From Thermoplasmata archaeon (GTDB lineage: Archaea > Thermoplasmatota > Thermoplasmata > UBA184), in the NCBI GenBank assembly GCA_030064695.1, contig JASHYV010000027.1:1-27319 (forward strand): a stretch of 27,319 nucleotides of DNA, in the 5' to 3' direction. Numbering within the stretch: position 1 is the stretch's first letter; each line of letters opens with the position of its first letter. This document shows positions 20,934-27,319 of this stretch, piece by piece. Both the position numbers and the translations under genes were made by a program. A model generated the notes under the pieces. It did no database searches, was not told the DNA's origin, and worked only from the letters and a program-made list of their open reading frames with translations.

Positions 20934-21734
20934 GTGAGATCCCGGGCGGTCGCGATCGTGACGAGGGACCCGGCTCTCTACGGAGAGCTGGCGGGTTTCC
21001 TGCGCGAGCGACGGTTGCCGTCCGTGAGCCTGCTGCCCGGTCAACGGATCCCCGATCGGGTCGCCGTCGTCCTCACCTCGGTCGAGGAGGCCGAGGGGAT
21101 CGACCACCCTCGCGTGCTGGCGGTCGCGGAGAACGGCGATCACCGAGCGCTGCGCGCCGCGGTCGAGCATGCCCTGGAGTCGGGTCTCGCTTCGGAGGAG
21201 ATCGTGGTCGGTCTCGACCCCGGACCTCGCCCCGGTTACGCGGTCCTCTCAGGGGATTCGTGTCTCGACGAGGGCTGCCTCGACTCGCCCGAGTCCGTGG
21301 GTCCGTTCGCGAGCCACCTCCACCACCGCTTCCCTTCGCGCCACGTGCTGTTCCGCGTCGGGAGCGGGGACCCGCCGGCCCGGAACCGGATCGTGAACGT
21401 GCTCCTCGAGCACCGACGCTCGGTGGAGCTCGTCAACGAGGCCGGCACGACCCCACGCGGTCACCGTCGGCCCCGAGACGCCCTCGCGGCCCGATCGATC
21501 GCCCGCGGCTCGGGCGAGCACGTGCGCGCCCCGTTCCGGCTGACGTTCACGGCGGGGGAGATCGCCAATCTGCAGCGCCTCAGCCGGGAGGGCAGCGGAG
21601 GTCGCATCACGATCTCCCGTTCCTCCGCCCAACGGGTCCTCGCGGGCGAGATCTCGCTCGCCGACGCCGTGGCGCAGTCGATCCCTCCGTCGCGCGGCGC
21701 CGGGGCGACCCGTCCCGGGCTCGAACACCTTTAA
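20934..21734 (+). CDS. Uncharacterised RuvC-like RNase H-fold protein
   Basis: This 266-residue protein has no named family that I recall with certainty. Residues 90-190 show an RNase H/RuvC layout. First comes strand 1 with the catalytic-type Asp and glycines, IVVGLDPGPRPGYAVLSG (D95). Then a strand ends in an acidic residue, VELVNEAGTTP (E169), and finally GHRRPRDALAARSIA, with D182 in the DALA context seen at the end of RuvC-type domains. An N-terminal domain (1-85) and a C-terminal segment (200-250, ITISRSSAQRVLAGEISLADAV) flank it. Start GTG 20934 is chosen by distance to the shared divergent promoter. A structure-specific nuclease is possible but not shown. Its TAA stop lies in the gltX TATA box. 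Confidence 0.65.
   Translation: MRSRAVAIVTRDPALYGELAGFLRERRLPSVSLLPGQRIPDRVAVVLTSVEEAEGIDHPRVLAVAENGDHRALRAAVEHALESGLASEEIVVGLDPGPRPGYAVLSGDSCLDEGCLDSPESVGPFASHLHHRFPSRHVLFRVGSGDPPARNRIVNVLLEHRRSVELVNEAGTTPRGHRRPRDALAARSIARGSGEHVRAPFRLTFTAGEIANLQRLSREGSGGRITISRSSAQRVLAGEISLADAVAQSIPPSRGAGATRPGLEHL
21730..21734 (+). promoter_or_regulatory. gltX TATA box overlapping upstream stop codon
   Basis: TTTAA includes the TAA stop (21732-21734) of the preceding gene and is centred 26 nt before the ATG at 21758, which sets the gltX start. Confidence 0.65.
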
Positions 21735-21757
21735 CCCCGGGGCCCGTCCCCCGCTCG

Positions 21758-23488
21758 ATGCCCCTCCCGCTCGGGATCGACCAGCGAGCGCGACGACTTG
21801 CGCTCGAGAACGCCGTCGAGCATGGCGATGCTCCGCGGACCGGCCCGATCGTCGCCCGGCTGTTGGCCACCGAACCCGGGCTGCGCCGTCACGCCGACGA
21901 GGTGCGGTCGGTCGTAGAGTCGATCGTCGCGGACGTCGCCGCCCTGCCGCCAGCCGAGCGGGAGAGCGAGCTCGCCTCGATGGGCGGGCCGGAGCCCGAG
22001 CGGGCGCGCGAGACCGCCGCGACTACCGGCGAGTTCCCGGAGCTCCCCGGAGCGGAGCCGGGCCGGGTCGTGCTGCGCATGGCCCCGTTCCCGAGCGGCG
22101 GACTCCACATCGGCAGCGCTCGGATGTTGTTCGTGAACCAGTACTACCGGGAGCGGTACCGGGGAAAGCTCCTGCTGGTCTTCGACGACACCATCGGCTC
22201 CGAGGAGAAGCGCGTCGAGTCGGAGTTCTTCGACCTCATCCTGGGCGACCTCGAGCTCGCGGGCGTGCGGCCGGATGCGGTCTACTACAAGTCGGACCGG
22301 ATCGCGTCGTTCTACCCGTGGGCGGTCCGAGTGATCCAGAAGGGGGCTGCCTACGTCTGCACCTGCTCAGCCGAGCTGCTGCGGGAGAACCGTCGGGCGT
22401 CCGTCGCCTGCCCCGAGCGGGGCCAGTCGATCGAGACCGCGCTCGCGGAGTGGCAGAAGATGCTCGACGGCGCCTATCCGCCGGGGGGGGCCGTACTGCG
22501 GCTGAAGACGGACCTGCACGATCCGGATCCCGCGTTCCGCGATCGAGTCCTGTTCCGGATCAGCGACCTCGACCACCCTCGCGTCGGTCACCGGTACCGA
22601 GTCTGGCCCCTGCTCGAGTTCTCCTGGGTCGTCGACGACCTGGAGCTCGGCATCACCCACGTGCTGCGGGGGAAGGACCTGGTCGTCGAGGACCGGATGC
22701 AGCGGTACATCTGGGACCTCCTCGGCGAGCACGGACCCCCCTTCCTGCACTGGGGACTCCTGCGGGTGCGCGAGGCAAAGGTCTCGAAGAGCAAGTCCTA
22801 CGCCGAGGTGAAGAGCGGGCAGTACGACGGCTGGGCCGATCCCCGCACCTGGTCCCTTCGATCGCTCGACCGTCGCGGAATCTCGATGGACGCGCTCCGC
22901 GAGTTCACGCTCTCCTTCGGGCTCTCGCTCGCGGACATCGAGGTGCCCGCGGAGACGCTCTACGCCGAGAACCGGAAGCGCATCGACGCGACGACCCTGC
23001 GACGGTCGTTCGTCCGGGACCCGGTACGGGTGGAGGTGGAGGGATATCCCGAGGGTCTCACCGAGGTCGTGCTCGCCAACCATCCCGACCGTCCCGATCT
23101 GGGGACGCGGTCCGTCCGCGCCGGACCCGCGTTCTATCTCCCCCGGAAGGACATCCTCAAGTCGGCCGGCGGGGAAGTCCGACTGAAGGAGCTCCTGAAC
23201 GTCCGTCTCCCCGCATCGATTCCGGAGGGGCCGGACCCGGTCCGGGTGACCTTCGCCGGCCGCGAGAACCGGAAGCTGCCGCGACTCCAGTGGATCGGCG
23301 CCGAGGGCGCCATCCCGGTCGACGTGCTGGGGGTGGAGGGGGAGCACACGATCGGCCTCGGCGAGCGCGCGATCGGCGAGGCAGCGCCCGGGGCGATCCT
23401 GCAGTTCGAGCGGGTCGGCTTCGTCCGGCGCGAGCGCTCCGACGTGCCGGGGTCGGAGCCGGTCCACGTGGTGTTCGGACACCCGTAG
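21758..23488 (+). CDS. gltX: Glutamyl-tRNA synthetase, archaeal type
   Basis: This 576-residue class I aminoacyl-tRNA synthetase charges tRNA-Glu, and in most archaea also tRNA-Gln for later amidation. After a helical archaeal N-terminal extension (about 1-100), the signature PSGGLHIG (112-119) provides the HIGH motif, and KVSKSKS (341-347) is the KMSKS loop. The C-terminal anticodon-binding part is beta-rich (about 400-576), as in the GlnRS-like archaeal/eukaryotic GluRS subclass, not the alpha-helical bacterial type. The ATG at 21758 is fixed by a TATA box 26 nt upstream, although the frame is open further upstream. No amidotransferase genes are nearby. Confidence 0.95.
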   Translation: MPLPLGIDQRARRLALENAVEHGDAPRTGPIVARLLATEPGLRRHADEVRSVVESIVADVAALPPAERESELASMGGPEPERARETAATTGEFPELPGAEPGRVVLRMAPFPSGGLHIGSARMLFVNQYYRERYRGKLLLVFDDTIGSEEKRVESEFFDLILGDLELAGVRPDAVYYKSDRIASFYPWAVRVIQKGAAYVCTCSAELLRENRRASVACPERGQSIETALAEWQKMLDGAYPPGGAVLRLKTDLHDPDPAFRDRVLFRISDLDHPRVGHRYRVWPLLEFSWVVDDLELGITHVLRGKDLVVEDRMQRYIWDLLGEHGPPFLHWGLLRVREAKVSKSKSYAEVKSGQYDGWADPRTWSLRSLDRRGISMDALREFTLSFGLSLADIEVPAETLYAENRKRIDATTLRRSFVRDPVRVEVEGYPEGLTEVVLANHPDRPDLGTRSVRAGPAFYLPRKDILKSAGGEVRLKELLNVRLPASIPEGPDPVRVTFAGRENRKLPRLQWIGAEGAIPVDVLGVEGEHTIGLGERAIGEAAPGAILQFERVGFVRRERSDVPGSEPVHVVFGHP

Positions 23489-23500
23489 TCGGCCCCGGGG

Positions 23501-23508
23501 TTTTTGTA
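23501..23508 (+). promoter_or_regulatory. T-rich element: glyoxalase promoter, possible gltX terminator
   Basis: TTTTTGTA is about 31 nt before the ATG at 23536 and can act as a TATA box. The T5 run 13 nt after the gltX stop could also terminate gltX transcription, since archaeal RNA polymerase stops at oligo-T tracts. Confidence 0.45.
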
Positions 23509-23535
23509 CCGGCCCCGCCCTCTCAGGGACCGGGG

Positions 23536-23925
23536 ATGAAGTTCCTCCACACCTCGATCACCGTCCGCAGCATGGACGAGAGCCTCACCTTCTACACCGA
23601 GGTCCTGGGGCTCGAGTTCGAGCGGCGGCGGACGATCCCGGAGAACCACGCGGAGATCGCGTTCGTGAAGGACCCGGCGAGCGGCGCCCGGATCGAGCTC
23701 ACGCACTGGGAGGGGAAGGACGCGTTCGAGCCCGGTGAGCAGCTCGACCACCTCGCCTTCGAGGTCGCGGACCTGGACCGGTTCCTCCTCAAGGTCAAGG
23801 CGAAGAACGTGAAGGTCGCGAAGGAGCCGTTCCGGCTGTCGGGCGGGAGCGGCCGGCTCGCGTTCATCCTGGACCCGAACGACGTCTGGATCGAGCTCAT
23901 CGAGCGGCCGGTCGGGGCGGCGTAG
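23536..23925 (+). CDS. gloA: Glyoxalase I (lactoylglutathione lyase family)
   Basis: This 129-residue vicinal-oxygen-chelate enzyme has two beta-alpha-beta-beta-beta units. The four metal ligands expected in glyoxalase I are all present: H5, E54, H72 and E120, closely matching the E. coli GloA positions (5, 56, 74, 122). SMDESLTFYTEVLGLE and LDHLAFEVADLD are characteristic. Glyoxalase I isomerises the hemithioacetal of methylglyoxal and a thiol; archaea generally lack glutathione, so the thiol cofactor is uncertain. The ATG at 23536 lies 31 nt behind a T-rich TATA box. An MFS transporter follows 10 nt downstream. Confidence 0.85.
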   Translation: MKFLHTSITVRSMDESLTFYTEVLGLEFERRRTIPENHAEIAFVKDPASGARIELTHWEGKDAFEPGEQLDHLAFEVADLDRFLLKVKAKNVKVAKEPFRLSGGSGRLAFILDPNDVWIELIERPVGAA

Positions 23926-23935
23926 AGCTCCATCC

Positions 23936-25186
23936 GTGGCGACGCCGGACCCGGCCGCTCCCCTTCCGCCCTCGCGCGCGCCGCTCACCGCCGTGCTCTC
24001 GGCCACGTTCTTCGTCCGGTTCGCCTTCGGCATCACGGTCGCGGTCTTCGCGAGCTATATCCTGCTCAGGTCGACCGGTCTCGCGGGGAGCGACGTCGGC
24101 ACGGTCGGGCTCGTCAGCGCCACCGCGTCGATCGGGGAGTTCTCCACCGTCCTACTGTCGGGCGCCGCCGCGGACCGGTACGGCCGGTTCCCGGTGCTCT
24201 TCTTCGGCATGATCGGCGCTGCGATCCTGTTCGTCGGCGTCTCGTTTACGCGCGACCCGTGGATCCTGGCGGGGCTCAACCTGCTCTTCGGCGTCGCGAG
24301 CGGGGCGATCCTGGCCTCCAGCCTCGCGGTCGTCGCGGACCGCGCCCAGCTCGATGCGCGGGGCTACGAGATGGGTCGTTTCGATGCGATGAACTTGTTC
24401 GGCTGGGTCGGAGGGTTCGCCGTCGGCTTCGCCGCGCTGGGGCTGCTGCCCAACGATCGACTGAGCGTGCTCTTTTGGCTGGGCGCGGGCGCGCTGGCCG
24501 CCGGGACCGGGATCGCGGTCGCCGTGATCCGAGGCACGCCGCTCTACCACGGAACGCCGACCTTCCAGCTCCGGGAGGTCGTGGTGGCGGCGTTCCGGAG
24601 GAGGGTGCTGGTCGTCACGCTCCCGTGGCTCGTGATCTACATGCTGCTCGGGACGGCGCTCGTCTTCCTCGGGACCTCCGCCGACAGTCTCGGCGTCTCC
24701 CCCGTGTACCTCGGCGCCACGATCGGGGGGGCGGGTGCGCTGCTCGTGCTGACGCAGCCCGCCTTCGGCTCGCTCGCCGACCACTGGGGCCGCACGCGGC
24801 TCATGACGGTGGGCGCGTTCGGCTTCGTGGGGGTCATGCTCTTCGCGTCGCTGGTGATCGCGTACGGGCCCCAGATCCCGTTCCTCGCGGGCATCGGGGT
24901 GAGCGCGCTGGCGGCGCTCGCGTACGGGCCGGCCGCGCTCGCCGCGCTCGCCGATCTTTCGGCGCAGTACTCGCGCGCGACGACGATGGCGATCTACTCG
25001 CTCACGATCTCGCTCGGGATGATCGGGGGGCTGCTGGTCTCGACGCAGCTCTACGCCCGGTGGGGCAACGACGGGATCTACGGGTTCTTCGCCTTCGTCT
25101 CGGTCGCGCTGGTCGTGCTGACCGTGACCCGCTACCGGGAGGCCGGGACCGAGGACCGGCCGTCGGTCACGACTCCGGCTCGATGA
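23936..25186 (+). CDS. MFS transporter
   Basis: This 416-residue polytopic membrane protein is predicted to have twelve helices in two six-helix halves. The conserved loop 2-3 motif is GAAADRYGRFP (D80, R81, R84) and its second-half counterpart is GSLADHWGRTR (D282, R286), diagnostic of the major facilitator superfamily. The sequence resembles drug or metabolite exporters, but the substrate is not deducible. It starts with GTG at 23936, 10 nt after the glyoxalase stop, so both may respond to the same toxic metabolite; this is inference. The 3' end overlaps the convergent CDF-family gene by 20 bp. Confidence 0.85.
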   Translation: MATPDPAAPLPPSRAPLTAVLSATFFVRFAFGITVAVFASYILLRSTGLAGSDVGTVGLVSATASIGEFSTVLLSGAAADRYGRFPVLFFGMIGAAILFVGVSFTRDPWILAGLNLLFGVASGAILASSLAVVADRAQLDARGYEMGRFDAMNLFGWVGGFAVGFAALGLLPNDRLSVLFWLGAGALAAGTGIAVAVIRGTPLYHGTPTFQLREVVVAAFRRRVLVVTLPWLVIYMLLGTALVFLGTSADSLGVSPVYLGATIGGAGALLVLTQPAFGSLADHWGRTRLMTVGAFGFVGVMLFASLVIAYGPQIPFLAGIGVSALAALAYGPAALAALADLSAQYSRATTMAIYSLTISLGMIGGLLVSTQLYARWGNDGIYGFFAFVSVALVVLTVTRYREAGTEDRPSVTTPAR

Positions 25187-26051
25187 CGATGTGCTTCAGC
25201 ACGGGGTAGGCGTTCCGCAGCGCGGCGCTCACCTGGTCGATGGCCGACTCCAGCTGGTCGGTCGTGAGGCCGTTCTGGAAGTTGACCCGGAGCGCGAGGA
25301 GCGCATCCTCCGGACCGAGCAGCATCGACTGGAGCTCCCGCACCTTGGCCACCCGGCTGTCGCCCTCCACGATCCGCACGATCTTGCCGGCCTCCTGCGG
25401 CGACAGCGCGCGTCCCACCAGGTACTCCCGGCTCTCGGCCGTCAGGACGAAGCCCATCGAGATCAGCAGGATCCCCTGGATCGCGGCGGTGGCGCCGTCG
25501 ATGCGGTCGTTCCCGGTCCGGTAGACGGCGAGGAGACCCACGAACGCCGCGACGCTGCCGAAGATCGAGACCAGGTCCTGGTAGAAGATCGACTTCAGCC
25601 CCTGGTTCGCGGACTCCAGCAGCGCCTGCAGCGTCTGCCGCCCGATGCGGAGCTCCCGCAGCGTGACGTAGATGCCCGCGAGGCTCACGAGCAGGGTGGC
25701 GCCGACCACAGCCAGCCCCTCGCCGATCCGCGAGATCTTGTCGGGCGAGAGCATCTGCTCCACCCCGACCGTGAGGGCGATCACGCCGGCGACCGTGAAC
25801 GTGACGACGATCGAGACGAACGCCCAAAAGAACCGTTCCTTCCCGCGCCCGAAGTGGTACTGGTAGTCCGCCGGCTGCCGGGACAGGTACAGGCCGGCCA
25901 GGAGGAGGCCGCTCCCGGCGAGGTCGGTCACCGTGAAGATCGCCTGGGAGAGCACCGCGCGGCTGCCCGAGATGATCGCGACCCAGAGGTTGAACGCGAA
26001 CAGCGTGAGGTTCAGGAGCAGCGTCGCGACGAGGATGACCTGGGGACGCAT
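25167..26051 (-). CDS. CDF-family membrane protein with degenerate metal site
   Basis: This 294-residue protein has six predicted helices and a C-terminal cytoplasmic domain (about 215-292) arranged as in cation diffusion facilitators. The helix-2 motif, normally D-x2-H-x3-D, reads QAIFTVTD: Q36, F39 and only D43 retained. Helix 5 reads SIFYQDL, with D159 but a hydrophobic residue four positions before it. HFGRGKERFFWA (66-77) is the family loop, and the overall style is that of the ZNT9-like branch. Metal transport by the standard Zn site is therefore doubtful. The start ATG 26051 has a GGGAG Shine-Dalgarno site at 26056-26060; a TTAA element is 52 nt upstream. Confidence 0.8.
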   Translation of the reverse strand: MRPQVILVATLLLNLTLFAFNLWVAIISGSRAVLSQAIFTVTDLAGSGLLLAGLYLSRQPADYQYHFGRGKERFFWAFVSIVVTFTVAGVIALTVGVEQMLSPDKISRIGEGLAVVGATLLVSLAGIYVTLRELRIGRQTLQALLESANQGLKSIFYQDLVSIFGSVAAFVGLLAVYRTGNDRIDGATAAIQGILLISMGFVLTAESREYLVGRALSPQEAGKIVRIVEGDSRVAKVRELQSMLLGPEDALLALRVNFQNGLTTDQLESAIDQVSAALRNAYPVLKHIVIEPES

Positions 26052-26055
26052 CGAT

Positions 26056-26105
26056 CTCCCGGGGTCTCCTCCGGGGACGTCTCCCTACCGGGCCGGCGGG
26101 GTTAA
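26056..26105 (-). promoter_or_regulatory. Promoter and ribosome-binding site of the degenerate CDF gene
   Basis: In minus sense, TTAA (26105-26102) lies 52 nt and GGGAG (26060-26056) 5-9 nt before the ATG. This implies a leader of about 25 nt, the longest inferred here. Confidence 0.4.
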
Positions 26106-26146
26106 GGGTATGGGCGGGGGCCTCTCCGCCGAGAAGGGACGAACCG

Positions 26147-26177
26147 TTAAATTTCGGCGACCGCTACTTGCGCGGAG
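26147..26177 (+). promoter_or_regulatory. Promoter and Shine-Dalgarno site of the aldolase gene
   Basis: TTAAATT (26147-26153) is centred 36 nt before the GTG at 26186, and GGAG (26174-26177) is 8 nt before it. The in-frame TTG at 26168 is only 18 nt from the TATA box, too close to be transcribed, so the GTG is preferred. Confidence 0.6.
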
Positions 26178-26185
26178 CCGAGTCC

Positions 26186-27157
26186 GTGAGCGAACCGGAG
26201 GCCCAGGTCGCATCCCGATCGGGCGCCGGAGCCCCCCGCGGCGGGGTCCGGCGGTTCCCCCGCCCGTCCCTGAACCGGCTCGGGCTCGCGCCGGGCAAGC
26301 GCTCGCGCCTGAAGCACCTGCTCTACGACCATGGACCCGGAGGGGGCACGCTGCTGGTACTCCCGATCGACCAGGGGCTCGAGCACGGTCCGGCGGACTT
26401 CTTCGAGAACCCGGAGGCGCTCGACCCGCAGTACCAGTACGACCTCGCACGCGAGGGGAACTTCAGCGCGATCGCGCTCCACATCGGGCTCGCGGAGAAG
26501 TACCACCACGAGTACGCCGGGGACGTGCCGCTCATCCTGAAGCTGAACGGGAAGACCGGCATCCCGGCCGACACCCACGCGTTCAGCCCGCTGACCGGCA
26601 CCGTCGAGGACGCCGTGCGGCTCGGCGCGGACGCGATCGGCTACACGATCTACGTCGGGTCGCCCTCCCAGGATCGCGACTTCACTCAGTTCGTGGAGGT
26701 CCGGCGGGCGGCCGACCGGCTGGGCATGCCGGTCGTCGTCTGGGCCTATCCTCGCGGGGAAGCGATCGCGAAGAAGGGGGGCAAGGAGAGCCTCTACGCG
26801 ATCGACTACGCCGCGCGCGTCGCGCTCGAGCTGGGCGCGGACGTCGTGAAGGTGAACTACCCCGTCGCCTCGGAGAAGGACAAGGAGAGCCCCGCGCCGT
26901 ACAACAACCTCACGCTCGACCCGGATCAGGCATTCCGCAAGGTCGTGGAGAGCGCCGGCCGCGCGCTGGTCCTCGTGTCCGGCGGCGAGAAGGTCGGCGA
27001 CCGCGAGCTCCTCGCGAAGGTCCGCTCCTCGATGGACGCGGGGGCGACCGGGATCATCTTCGGGCGGAACCTCTGGCAGCGCCCGAAGGCCGACGCGCTG
27101 CGGATCACGCGGGAGCTGCATGGGATCTTCCGGGAGTACGCCCAACCCCCCGGGTGA
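26186..27157 (+). CDS. Class I fructose-1,6-bisphosphate aldolase (DhnA/FbaB type)
   Basis: This 323-residue TIM-barrel aldolase interconverts fructose-1,6-bisphosphate with dihydroxyacetone phosphate and glyceraldehyde-3-phosphate. LPIDQGLEHGP (59-69) is the family signature with D62. The Schiff-base lysine is probably K222 in DVVKVNYP. YTIYVGS (153-159) contains the catalytic-type tyrosines, and SGGEKVGDRE with IIFGRNLWQRP forms the phosphate site at the barrel's end. The N-terminal 25 residues are an extra, low-complexity extension. Start GTG 26186 is chosen from promoter and Shine-Dalgarno spacing. The following tsr3 start lies inside its 3' end. Confidence 0.92.
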   Translation: MSEPEAQVASRSGAGAPRGGVRRFPRPSLNRLGLAPGKRSRLKHLLYDHGPGGGTLLVLPIDQGLEHGPADFFENPEALDPQYQYDLAREGNFSAIALHIGLAEKYHHEYAGDVPLILKLNGKTGIPADTHAFSPLTGTVEDAVRLGADAIGYTIYVGSPSQDRDFTQFVEVRRAADRLGMPVVVWAYPRGEAIAKKGGKESLYAIDYAARVALELGADVVKVNYPVASEKDKESPAPYNNLTLDPDQAFRKVVESAGRALVLVSGGEKVGDRELLAKVRSSMDAGATGIIFGRNLWQRPKADALRITRELHGIFREYAQPPG

Positions 27158-27319
27158 CGGCGCCGTTCCGCTGCTGATCCGGATCATCGGCGACGATCAT
27201 CCGAAGGCGTGCACGGGCCGTCGGCTCATCCATCGGGGTCTCGCCCGGCCCGTCGGACGCATCGACGGGCTCTCGCCGGGGCCGATCCTGCTCGATCCGT
27301 TCGCCCCCGACCCGCTGTC
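27120..27319 (+). CDS. tsr3: Tsr3, 18S/16S rRNA aminocarboxypropyltransferase, N-terminal fragment
   Basis: The first 66 codons are present; the gene continues beyond the window. After a short leader the sequence reads LLIRIIGDDHPKACTGRRLI, then HRGLARPVGRIDGLSPGPILLDPFAPDPLS. The DHPK-x-CTG-x-(K/R)L block and the later LDPFAPDPLS (commonly LNPFSEKALS) mark the DUF367/Tsr3 family, which transfers an aminocarboxypropyl group from SAM to a small-subunit rRNA pseudouridine. The only upstream ATG in frame is at 27120, giving a 38-nt overlap with the aldolase gene. A non-canonical start closer to LLIR cannot be excluded. Confidence 0.75.
   Translation, partial: MGSSGSTPNPPGDGAVPLLIRIIGDDHPKACTGRRLIHRGLARPVGRIDGLSPGPILLDPFAPDPL

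Noticed and set aside
26168..26185. TTG at 26168 as the aldolase start
   Set aside because: Only 18 nt from the TATA box, hence likely upstream of the transcript; the GTG at 26186 has a Shine-Dalgarno site and better spacing.
27154..27177. GTG overlapping the aldolase stop as the next gene's start
   Set aside because: That frame stops after seven codons; the Tsr3 motifs are in another frame.
1..27319. CRISPR array, transposon ends, integrase or prophage genes
   Set aside because: No regularly spaced repeats, no terminal inverted repeats around a transposase and no recombinase motif were seen; G and C runs and the poly-proline codons are low complexity, not mobile-element features.

Overview
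This is high-GC archaeal chromosomal DNA that is almost entirely coding. The archaeal assignment rests on a TATA-binding protein, an Orc1/Cdc6 initiator, a class I (archaeal-type) CCA-adding enzyme, RNase P protein 4 (Rpp21), an archaeal-type GluRS, a Tsr3 start, a DUF35/thiolase pair and TATA boxes about 26 nt in front of many start codons. A fused haem-copper oxidase indicates an aerobic or microaerobic respirer. The proteins are not acidic enough for a haloarchaeon. A high-GC member of the Thermoplasmatota is my best guess, but no single gene proves it. I see no CRISPR, insertion sequence, integrase or phage gene, and no gene-free stretch longer than about 215 bp.

Layout. 1-1649 (minus): a lipid/acyl-CoA operon of thiolase, DUF35 Zn-ribbon/OB partner and the start of an acyl-CoA synthetase. 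1719-3257 (minus): a small unknown protein, a membrane zinc-ribbon protein and a THUMP-less ThiI-type PP-loop enzyme. 3350-5474 (plus): an alpha/beta hydrolase, a coiled-coil peptide, a CoA-pyrophosphatase-like Nudix enzyme, a zinc-ribbon protein and a small membrane protein. 5538-10073 (plus): TBP, a TatD-like hydrolase, thymidylate kinase, Cdc6, LipA and a membrane protein. 10070-11479 (minus): the CCA-adding enzyme. 11566-12636 (plus): the AmmeMemoRadiSam radical SAM enzyme. 12518-16414 (minus): the fused oxidase, a small membrane subunit and a methyltransferase. 16548-17826 (plus): a trans-aconitate-type methyltransferase and a membrane protein. 17823-19034 (minus): a CsoR-type repressor and a CDF metal exporter. 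19248-19919 (plus): a GNAT acetyltransferase. 19980-20888 (minus): a double-zinc-ribbon protein, RNase P protein 4 and tRNA-Leu(CAA). 20934-25186 (plus): a RuvC-like RNase H-fold protein, GluRS, glyoxalase I and an MFS transporter. 25167-26051 (minus): a degenerate CDF-family protein. 26186-27319 (plus): class I FBP aldolase and the start of tsr3.

How it works together. Two tRNA-maturation functions sit close to a tRNA substrate: RNase P protein 4 lies directly upstream of tRNA-Leu(CAA). That tRNA has no encoded CCA and so needs the CCA enzyme found elsewhere in the window. Transcription initiation (TBP), dTTP supply (Tmk) and replication initiation (Cdc6) are consecutive. The CsoR repressor and CDF exporter form a self-contained metal-stress operon with a visible inverted-repeat operator.

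Gene expression signals are unusually readable. Genes with a TATA box about 25-31 nt before the start look leaderless, whereas genes with the box 36-52 nt upstream usually carry a purine-rich Shine-Dalgarno sequence. Several TAA stop codons are themselves part of the next gene's TATA box. The most interesting items are the subunit I-II oxidase fusion that has lost its CuA ligands, the RuvC-like protein beside the RNase P gene, and the CsoR-type sensor with substituted metal ligands.
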